From a bacterium OM1 bin76 (GTDB lineage: Bacteria; Actinomycetota; Acidimicrobiia; Spongiisociales; ZC4RG35): a DNA stretch of 64,000 bases. The position numbers were made by a program, and so were the translations under genes. Of this stretch, positions 1 through 6,559 are shown piece after piece. How positions within the stretch are numbered: the first letter of the stretch is position 1; each line of letters opens with the position of its first letter. The stretch is from assembly GCA_002238785.1 (NCBI GenBank), contig MPNA01000002.1, positions 124,001-188,000 of the forward strand. Reading direction: 5' to 3'. Below the pieces are notes generated by a model that saw nothing but the letters and a program-made list of their open reading frames with translations, had not been told where the DNA came from and ran no database searches.

Positions 1-112
1 GGAAGGAATAGTCGCGCACGAAAGCAGCCTGATGGTTCGTGGTGTCGATGGAGTATTCCACCACCCGGCTGAACTGGTGCGAAACCGGAGGGGGCCGGGT
101 AGGACCCTGGGC
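1..112 (-). pseudogene. Possible fragment of an arylsulfotransferase-like beta-propeller protein, cut by the window edge
   Basis: Read leftward off the window edge, the minus strand is open from a TAA at 113-115. The residues FSRVVEYSIDTTNHQ followed by AAFVRDYSF resemble a blade of arylsulfotransferase-like secreted proteins, where a segment of the form 'R-vvEy-iD...A..vr-Y' recurs. No start codon with a plausible N-terminus precedes it, and the upstream 380 bases are not coding in this frame. It may be a 5'-truncated remnant, or the gene may be interrupted by a frameshift. The rest lies outside the window. Family assignment is tentative. Confidence 0.3.
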
Positions 113-488
113 TTAGTTGCAGAAAGGGGCGATTTCAGTCATGCTCTTCATTTGGGGCTGTCCTTGGTGGAACCAGGTAAGAAGGTGGGAAAGGTCTCTG
201 CGGTGCGGGGATTCACTGTTCCAATGGCTTTAGGCTTAATGCAATGTGAGGAGCCTCATTAGCCGACTGCGTGGAAAGGGAAACTCCCATGAGCCGCAAG
301 TGCCTTGGTATGTCCGAATGGGGATACAACCTGCAAATGGCGCCATCCTGGGCAGTTTTTTGATCAGCTAATTGGTTCCACTGGGAATATATCGTTGGAG
401 GTCAGGACGTCCGTCTCTTCACGGGTATCACGCCGAAGGAGAGTGGTGGTGATGAACTGGGAAGCGAGGATGGCGGAAATGCTGAGAA
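113..488. other. Intergenic, no gene seen
   Basis: Only short open frames with no recognisable family are present. The stretch precedes the heparinase-like gene and presumably carries its promoter, but no convincing -35/-10 pair was identified. Confidence 0.4.
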
Positions 489-2480
489 GTGTGCGGTCTG
501 AGGGGTAGCGGGGTCACGGTGGCCGTGCTATTGGTACTGGCCATGGTGTTTGAAGGGTCTTCTCTCACTGCGGCATCCCACCATGATTGGGGGTCGGGTA
601 CTCCGTTTGCGCAGTGTCGGGAGCAGGGCCGTACCATTTATGGTCCGAAGACGGGTCAGAGGTGGATTGGGGACTTTTATGCCAACCTATACCATTGCGC
701 CGAGCCCACTGATTTGGATGGTGACACGGTTCCTGCGACTGATTGGGGGTCGGGTACTCCGTTTGCGCAGTGTCGGGAGCAGGGTCGTACCATTTATGGT
801 CCGAAGACGGGTCAGAGGTGGATTGGGGACTTTTATGCCAATCTTTATGATTGTGCAGCGCCGGACGCGCCTGTTACCTTGGGGTCAGTCCCGGCGGGTG
901 TTCTAAGGCCGGACAACTATTCGAGCCCCGCCATTCAAGTCTCGGAGCTTTCCATTCATGCTCGGCCTGGGTTACCTTTCAGTTTCCAGCCGCGCCCCGA
1001 TCTGCCAGCTTGGGATTCCTCGTTGCCGGTGGACTGGGCCGCCGATCCGTTCGGGGATCGCAATTGGCAATTCCAGCTGCATGCCTGGGTGAACATGGAC
1101 TATTGGCTCTATGCCTACCAGGACGGTGATGGAAGCGCCCTGGAGGAGTCTGTCGCCATCGCCTTGGACTGGGCGCAGTTTCATTTGGGACATGGTCGAA
1201 AAAGCGCATTTCAGTGGTATGACCTGGCTGTCGGCGTCCGGGCTTCCCGTCTGGCGTTCCTGCTCGACAATGTTCTGGTCGGCACCCTAGACGTCGAAGA
1301 AGAGGATTGGACCGCTCTTCTGCACCTGGCCGAGCTTCATGTGCAAAAGCTCCGACAACCCTCGTTTCTCTCGGACGGGAATCACGGTCTTTTTCAACTG
1401 GCCGGGCTCAACGCGCTGTGCGCAGTCATCGATTGGCGCCGCGTCTGCGACGGGGCCCGATCTTATGTCTACGAGACTTTCTCGAAACTGTTTGACTTTT
1501 GGTTCACGGTCGAGGGCGTCCACCGGGAGAACTCGCCCAATTACCACGGCATAGTGGTAGACGCTATCAAGCGGCTGCGCATTGCGGAGCGGATCGAGAT
1601 TCCCGGTCTGCGCGCCCTCATCGAGGAAGCGGACAGGGTGACGCCTTGGCTCACTTATCCCGACGGTCGATGGGTGCCGGTCGGTGACAGCGCCGGCAGG
1701 GGGCCGCGGCTGACCGGTCCTGTCGAGTTGACCTGCCTGGAAGCAGGCAGGGGATGCTGGGCCGTTAAAGACCTCACCGAGTCGGGCTATGCGATCATTC
1801 GCTCCGCGCCGGGAGTCGAAGAGGCCAGCATGCTGTTCGTGAACGCGATGTTCGTGGACGTTAAGGGTGAGGTCATCAGGCACAAGCACGCTGACGATCT
1901 CGGTTTCGTGCTGATAGAGGGAGGTCGCGAAATATTCGTGGACAGCGGCAAGTACGGTTACCACAAGGATCGGATGCGCGGTTACGTCCTGAGCGCCCGG
2001 GCTCACAACATCCCGAGCCTGGTAGGAAGTCCGATTGATCCTCGCCGTCTTGGTCCCGCCGAGACGCAGCTGCAGCCCATAGAAACGACCGAATCGGGGT
2101 TCGTAGTGGAGGGATTCGTTGATCGCACCGGACTGCTCCGACACCAGAGAACGTTCACCTATGTGCCAGGATCGTCTCTGACCATCACCGATCGTCTCTA
2201 CAACAGGACGGGTTATAGATGGCAGTCCAATCTTCATCTGGCGCCCGAGCTCCACCCGGTGTTAACCGAGTCAGGGTTCGTCGTTGAGGTGGGCGACTTC
2301 CGAGTGGATGCGAGTTTCGACGGCGAAGGGTGTTCCATCGACATGGAGCGAGGGGCAACTGAACAATATCAGGGCTGGGTTTCCGTTGGATACCTGGAGA
2401 TGATCCCCGCCACGGTGGTGAGAGCGACCTGTCCGGCAGGTGTGGTAGAGACCTCTTGGGACATCGCGATTCACCGTTAG
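489..2480 (+). CDS. Exported heparinase II/III-like protein with duplicated N-terminal WIGDFYA box
   Basis: The start is GTG; an in-frame TGA ends six bases upstream, so the only alternatives are later GTGs. Residues about 9-29 form a hydrophobic signal peptide. Two nearly identical boxes follow (residues 33-70 and 85-122), each with the pattern DWGSG...C...EQG...YG...TGQ.WIGDFYA.LY.C and two cysteines 27 residues apart. From about 150 the protein matches the alpha/alpha-toroid plus beta-sandwich heparinase II/III (alginate lyase-like) family. The C-terminal part shows HKHADDLGF, VDSGKYGYH and ARAHNIPSLVG, the usual His/Tyr-bearing signature. It probably cleaves an acidic or sulfated polysaccharide outside the cell; the substrate cannot be told. 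It is convergent with the sugar dehydrogenase gene, which carries the same box. Confidence 0.8.
   Translation: MCGLRGSGVTVAVLLVLAMVFEGSSLTAASHHDWGSGTPFAQCREQGRTIYGPKTGQRWIGDFYANLYHCAEPTDLDGDTVPATDWGSGTPFAQCREQGRTIYGPKTGQRWIGDFYANLYDCAAPDAPVTLGSVPAGVLRPDNYSSPAIQVSELSIHARPGLPFSFQPRPDLPAWDSSLPVDWAADPFGDRNWQFQLHAWVNMDYWLYAYQDGDGSALEESVAIALDWAQFHLGHGRKSAFQWYDLAVGVRASRLAFLLDNVLVGTLDVEEEDWTALLHLAELHVQKLRQPSFLSDGNHGLFQLAGLNALCAVIDWRRVCDGARSYVYETFSKLFDFWFTVEGVHRENSPNYHGIVVDAIKRLRIAERIEIPGLRALIEEADRVTPWLTYPDGRWVPVGDSAGRGPRLTGPVELTCLEAGRGCWAVKDLTESGYAIIRSAPGVEEASMLFVNAMFVDVKGEVIRHKHADDLGFVLIEGGREIFVDSGKYGYHKDRMRGYVLSARAHNIPSLVGSPIDPRRLGPAETQLQPIETTESGFVVEGFVDRTGLLRHQRTFTYVPGSSLTITDRLYNRTGYRWQSNLHLAPELHPVLTESGFVVEVGDFRVDASFDGEGCSIDMERGATEQYQGWVSVGYLEMIPATVVRATCPAGVVETSWDIAIHR
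585..846 (+). repeat. In-frame tandem duplication, two copies of about 106 bp at 156-bp spacing
   Basis: Copies at 585-690 and 741-846 differ at only a few positions, mostly synonymous (for example ggccgt/ggtcgt and aacctat/aatcttt). Each encodes one WIGDFYA box of the heparinase-like protein. The near-identity at DNA level points to a recent duplication or gene conversion. Confidence 0.9.
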
Positions 2481-2514
2481 TGTGAGTCGAACCGTTCTTG
2501 GCGGAGACTGCAGG

Positions 2515-3957
2515 TCAGCGGACCGGTTCCACGCGGAACACGTCGTCGGCGGTCATGACGTACATCTCTCCCCGGGTGTCCACACCGAAGGAGAGCACCC
2601 GTGTCTGAGCTTCCACCTGTTCGGTCCAATCCCGGAGATCGACGGCCAGTTCTCCGTTCCAGGAAAAGCTACGGAGAAAACCGCCGCAGGCGTCCGAGTA
2701 GAAATAGGTTCCGGTCAACTCGGGGATCGCCGTACCCCGATACACCACCCCGCCGATCACTGCACAGACCTCAGGGCTGTGGGGCAGGGCCAGTGCCGCC
2801 GCCGTGAAACCGCTGGTGTCACACGTTTCCGGGTTCTCCCGGCAATGGACGCCTTCATTGAAGGGACCCCATTGCGGCCCTTCCAGCCATGACCACCCGA
2901 AATTGGTTCCCGGGGCATCGAGGGACGTTATGTCGATCTCTTCGTAGGCGTCGGCCCCGACGTCGCCGATGTAGATGATGTTCGTCACCGGGTCGATCCA
3001 GAACCGCCAGGGGTTGCGGATCCCGTACAGGTAGACCTCTGGGGCCTCGGGGCTCAGTGGAGGTTGGTCGTCGGGGATGCCGTAAGGCTCTCCTCCATCG
3101 ACATTGATGCGGAGTATGGCGCCCAGCAGGGTAGTGGGGTCCTGGCCGTTGAAACTGTATCCGTCGTCCCCGACCCCGAGATACAAGTAGCCGTCTGGTC
3201 CGAATGAGATCATTCCGCCTTTGTGGAAATCACTGCGGGTGGGGATATTCATCAAGGTTCTGGCGCTGGAGGGGATTGCTCTTCTCAACTCGTCATCCAG
3301 CTGGTATTCGGCGAGAATGATGTCGAACTCCAAGTCGGTGTAATAGAGGAACATTCGCTGCGGATCGGTGGGGTGGAGGGCCACTCCCAGCAGTCCAGTT
3401 TCAGATCCGATGCCGACGGACTCTCTCAAATCCAGCACGGGCGGGTTGGAGAAAGTGCCTTCCTCGACGATCCACACTCTTCCTTCGCGGGTGATCATGT
3501 AGTTGAACCGCCCGCCGGGTCGTCCCACGATTTGCAGAGGCATGGCGTATTCGTCGTCCAAGGTCTGGCGGACGCCAGCAAAAACAAGTTCATAGCGGAG
3601 TCCGCGCAGAGGCGGTAGGGTTGTGGAGGCTTCCGGTGGCTGGGTGGAGGTGGCCTCCGGCTCGGTGCCGGGTGGGGACGTGGAACCGGTAGTTGGCTGG
3701 TCCGCAGACTCGGCGGATATATTGGTGGGGGCCTTGCAAGGGTACAGATCTGCGTAGAAGTCCCCGATCCACTTCTGCCCGGTACGAATGCCATAGTCGG
3801 TCAATCCCTGCTCGGTGCAGTCGTCGTAGGTGATACCTGATCCCCAATCGGAATGGCGAGCCTTGTCGGAAGGCGCAGAACCCGTGTCCCCGCCGCCGCA
3901 GGCGACCGCCACGAGGAGCACTGCAACGCACAGGCTCGCGGGTCGCGTCTTGTTCAT
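2515..3957 (-). CDS. Lipoprotein PQQ-dependent glucose/sorbosone dehydrogenase-like protein
   Basis: The N-terminus is a lipoprotein signal peptide ending in the lipobox VAVAC (Cys20), then Gly-Gly-Gly. Residues 37-74 carry a single copy of the WIGDFYA box found twice in the convergent heparinase-like protein, with both cysteines at the same 27-residue spacing. A Ser/Thr/Pro-rich linker (about 82-116) leads to a six-bladed beta-propeller of the GdhB/YliI type (about 120-480). The propeller shows SGLLGVALHP-like text (GLLGVALHPTD), the catalytic-type His in DFHKGGMISFGPDGYLY, a Ca-site segment GVGDDGYSFNGQDP, and YGIRNPWRFWIDP. It likely oxidises a sugar at the outer face of the membrane with PQQ. 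Identity of the sugar is unknown. Confidence 0.85.
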   Translation of the reverse strand: MNKTRPASLCVAVLLVAVACGGGDTGSAPSDKARHSDWGSGITYDDCTEQGLTDYGIRTGQKWIGDFYADLYPCKAPTNISAESADQPTTGSTSPPGTEPEATSTQPPEASTTLPPLRGLRYELVFAGVRQTLDDEYAMPLQIVGRPGGRFNYMITREGRVWIVEEGTFSNPPVLDLRESVGIGSETGLLGVALHPTDPQRMFLYYTDLEFDIILAEYQLDDELRRAIPSSARTLMNIPTRSDFHKGGMISFGPDGYLYLGVGDDGYSFNGQDPTTLLGAILRINVDGGEPYGIPDDQPPLSPEAPEVYLYGIRNPWRFWIDPVTNIIYIGDVGADAYEEIDITSLDAPGTNFGWSWLEGPQWGPFNEGVHCRENPETCDTSGFTAAALALPHSPEVCAVIGGVVYRGTAIPELTGTYFYSDACGGFLRSFSWNGELAVDLRDWTEQVEAQTRVLSFGVDTRGEMYVMTADDVFRVEPVR

Positions 3958-3979
3958 GGACGCCAGTCCTTGGGGTCAA

Positions 3980-4183
3980 TCAATAGCCGAACCAAGGATA
4001 GTTGGCCGGAATGGCGCCATCGTCAAACGGGAAGCCGGGAAGTCTCGGGCAACCTGCCCCGCAGATTAAGGCGGTGGGCCGAGAGCCTGGACCGTAGAGC
4101 GACATATTCCGGACGACGTCAAACCCTCCGGCGGCAGGGATCAGATAATCGCCCGGCCTACGGGAAACGAGTGGATTATCCAA
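3980..4183 (-). CDS. Possible small protein (67 aa), unrecognised
   Basis: This frame ends 22 bases upstream of the sugar-dehydrogenase start on the same strand. Its translation is not repetitive and looks protein-like (Pro/Gly-rich with PGFPFDDGAIPANYPWFGY at the end), but no family is recognised. In another frame just upstream (4141-4353) a hydrophobic run VIVVVLVIV could have been a signal segment, so the pair may be a frameshifted small exported protein. The 3958-4393 stretch otherwise shows nothing recognisable. Confidence 0.25.
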   Translation of the reverse strand: MDNPLVSRRPGDYLIPAAGGFDVVRNMSLYGPGSRPTALICGAGCPRLPGFPFDDGAIPANYPWFGY

Positions 4184-4393
4184 AGGGATGGTCGGTCTTT
4201 TCCAAAACGGAGAAGGTGTTCGCCACTGTTGTGGAAGCGTGGGAAAGGTGGAATTCTAGGACCTACAACAGATTGAGAACGAGATAGTGGTGGAACCCCG
4301 TTGCCTCCCTCGACACCTGAAGACACGATCACCAGCACTACGACTATCACCACGACGAGAGGTAGCTGACCCGTTCACCGCGAGTAGCTCCGG

Positions 4394-5320
4394 TCAGCAA
4401 CCGGCCAGGGCCAAGGCTAGTTTGGCCCCGATCGATGCATTGTGCCGGATCAGAGCGGTGTTTGCCACCAGCGAGGCGCCAGCGGTGTGCTCGAATACCG
4501 CCTGCAGAAGGAACGGGGTTGCGTCCTTTCCTGCGATGGCCCGACGCTCCAGTTCTCCCAGGGCGTAGTCCACCGCCTCCCGGGTGGTCTGGGCGTCCAA
4601 GGCGTCTTCGGGAGGGATGGGGACCCCCAGCAACGTCCCCCCTTGCCATCCCATTCGCCGGCCCGCCCGAAAGGCGCGCGCCAGGTCCTCGGGCTCATTT
4701 ACCCGCCACTCCACCTCTGCTCCGCTGTCGGTGCTGTAGAACCAGGGGAAACGGTGAGACCTCCACACCGCCACCGGGACGCTGATGGTCTCCAGGTACT
4801 CCAGGGTGGCCGCGACATCCATGAAGGCCTTGGTCCCCGCGCACACCGTGATGCACGGATGGGAGGCGATCGCCTGCAGGTCGGCCGAGATGTCGAAGGA
4901 GCTTGCTGCTCCGGGTGCCACCCCGCCGATCCCCCCGGTCACGAACACCTCGATTCCGCACAGAGCCGCAGCGAACAGGGAGGCTCCCACCGTCACGCCG
5001 CCGTCGCCCCCTTGGGCGATGATGCGGGGCAAGTCCCGTTTCTGGACCTTGGCGGCCTCCAGAGAGGTCCCCAGGCGCTCCAGTTCGTCCTCTGTCAGCC
5101 CGCACACCAGTTTCCCGCCGAGTACCCCGATCAGAGCGGGCACCGCCCCTCCCCGGCGCACCGCCTCCTGGGTGGCCCTGGCGGTTTCCAGATTGGTCGG
5201 AAACGGCATCCCCTGGGTGACGATGCTGGTCTCCAGCGCCACCACCGGCCCGGCGGCATCCAGTGCCTCCCGCACCTCATCTCCCAGACGAATGGGTACT
5301 TGCGGCAACTCAGCCTCCAC
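4394..5320 (-). CDS. psuG: Pseudouridine-5'-phosphate glycosidase
   Basis: PsuG (YeiN) reversibly splits pseudouridine 5'-phosphate into uracil and ribose 5-phosphate. The 308-residue length fits the family. Signatures are ALETSIVTQGMPFPTN (catalytic-type Glu30), KVQKRDL (Lys94), QGGDGGVTVGASLF, FVTGGIGGV, SSFDISADL (metal-site Asp) and CAGTKAFMD (Lys164, matching the Schiff-base lysine of the E. coli enzyme). It is the last gene of a six-gene minus-strand operon and overlaps the kinase gene by 11 bases, so kinase and glycosidase are translationally coupled as in other psuK-psuG pairs. Known of the family: reaction; inferred: physiological direction is breakdown. Confidence 0.93.
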   Translation of the reverse strand: MEAELPQVPIRLGDEVREALDAAGPVVALETSIVTQGMPFPTNLETARATQEAVRRGGAVPALIGVLGGKLVCGLTEDELERLGTSLEAAKVQKRDLPRIIAQGGDGGVTVGASLFAAALCGIEVFVTGGIGGVAPGAASSFDISADLQAIASHPCITVCAGTKAFMDVAATLEYLETISVPVAVWRSHRFPWFYSTDSGAEVEWRVNEPEDLARAFRAGRRMGWQGGTLLGVPIPPEDALDAQTTREAVDYALGELERRAIAGKDATPFLLQAVFEHTAGASLVANTALIRHNASIGAKLALALAGC

Positions 5321-6308
5321 CGGCGGTCCTCTCCGAGAAGGTCCCCAGGGCCTGGGCGGCTTCCCTGAGTCCGGCGTCTCCCAAACGGTCGGTGACTTGT
5401 AGCAGTTCCGCCACGGAGGGGGCCCCGGTGTGGGCGCCCCGGTGAGCGATTGTCCGGGCGGCCACCAGATTCGCCACCCTGGCAGCCTGGTGGGCTGATC
5501 CCCCGGACAGGGTGGCGGTCAAGAACCCCGCCGCGAACCCATCCCCCGCACCGGCGGTATCCACCACCGGGAATTCTCTGACGGCGGGGATGTGCAGCAG
5601 ACCGTGTTGACTCTTGACCATGCAACCTCTGTCGCCCATTGTTACCACCACGATCCCTATGCCCAAACTGTGCAGCGCCCCGGCCGCGTCTTCGGGTGAA
5701 GAGGCACCGGTGAGGGCGGTTGCCTCATAAAGGTTGGGGAACAGGTAATCAATGCGGTCCAACCATCCGGTGGATGGGTCGAAGCCTTCGGCGAAGAGGG
5801 GAGAGGGGTCCAGGGACACCCCGATTCCCATCCGTCGTGCTTCATCCATCAAATGGAGGGCGGTGGAGCGGGATCCGGGGTCCTGGAATGAATAGCCGCT
5901 CAGGTGTACCACCGCCGCCTTGTCCAGCAGGGAAAGGTAGGCATCGGCGGGAATCCGGCCCGACGCCGGCCCGCGGCAGGAGACAAAGGTGCGCTGCCCG
6001 TCCGGATGCACCAGGGAGATCACCAGCGCCGGCGGTCCCCTGATGATCTGGATTGCCGAGGTCCCCACTTGATGGGCCGCCAGATCGTCCATCACGATCT
6101 GTGAGAAGAGGTCGTCACCCACCCGCGCCACCAGGTCCACCCTGGCGCCCAATCGGGCCGCCGTCGCCGCGCAGTTGGCGGCTGACCCCCCGGCGGTAAC
6201 CACCTGGTCTCGAGCCGCGGTGTCCAACCCGGCGGCGGGAAGGCTGTTGACACGCAGGCTGATATCAACGGATGCGTCCCCGTACACCAAGAGTGAGGGC
6301 TGCTCCAC
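5310..6308 (-). CDS. psuK: PfkB-family carbohydrate kinase, probable pseudouridine kinase
   Basis: The kinase would phosphorylate pseudouridine at the 5'-OH to feed PsuG. The GTG at 6308 is chosen as start because it lies eight bases after the stop of the preceding MoaD-like gene and leads directly into the PfkB beta-strand LLVYGDASVDIS; an open frame upstream only overlaps that gene. PfkB signatures are GGSAANCA (about 40-47), NLYEA (about 192-196) and DTAGAGDGFAAGF (from about 250, catalytic Asp256). Length is 332 residues. Substrate is inferred from the overlap with psuG; ribokinase-like activity on another nucleoside is the alternative. Confidence 0.85.
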   Translation of the reverse strand: MEQPSLLVYGDASVDISLRVNSLPAAGLDTAARDQVVTAGGSAANCAATAARLGARVDLVARVGDDLFSQIVMDDLAAHQVGTSAIQIIRGPPALVISLVHPDGQRTFVSCRGPASGRIPADAYLSLLDKAAVVHLSGYSFQDPGSRSTALHLMDEARRMGIGVSLDPSPLFAEGFDPSTGWLDRIDYLFPNLYEATALTGASSPEDAAGALHSLGIGIVVVTMGDRGCMVKSQHGLLHIPAVREFPVVDTAGAGDGFAAGFLTATLSGGSAHQAARVANLVAARTIAHRGAHTGAPSVAELLQVTDRLGDAGLREAAQALGTFSERTAGGG

Positions 6309-6316
6309 CCGGTTGC

Positions 6317-6559
6317 CTAGCCCCCGCTGATGGCGGGAAGAAAGTGGACCTCGCTGTCGGGCTCCAAAGTCTCCCACCAGGCGCTTGGGACGATGTCTCC
6401 GTCGATGGCCACCGCCGCCGACTTCAACTGCAACCCTATGCCGGGAAAATGCTCCTCCAGGCTCCTGGCCAAGGCTCGCATTGATGAGGCCTTCACCTCC
6501 ATCTCGGTCGTCCCGCCGGTCAGGCCCTGGAGGGCGTTGGAGAAGAAGACCTGGGCCAT
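6317..6559 (-). CDS. MoaD/ThiS-family ubiquitin-like sulfur carrier
   Basis: An 80-residue protein ending in FLPAISGG, the free Gly-Gly tail used by MoaD and ThiS after adenylation and thiocarboxylation. Near the middle LEEHFPGIG and the end PDSEVHFLP fit the MoaD beta-grasp fold. Its ATG overlaps the TGA of the molybdenum-hydroxylase large subunit by one base (TGATG). The position suggests a dedicated small subunit of molybdopterin synthase for this enzyme. No MoaE partner is in the window, so it would have to pair with a MoaE encoded elsewhere, or serve another thiolation. Confidence 0.85.
   Translation of the reverse strand: MAQVFFSNALQGLTGGTTEMEVKASSMRALARSLEEHFPGIGLQLKSAAVAIDGDIVPSAWWETLEPDSEVHFLPAISGG

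Noticed and set aside
32-262. 76-codon plus-strand frame at the left edge
   Set aside because: No recognisable domain; the opposite strand at 1-112 is the more protein-like reading.
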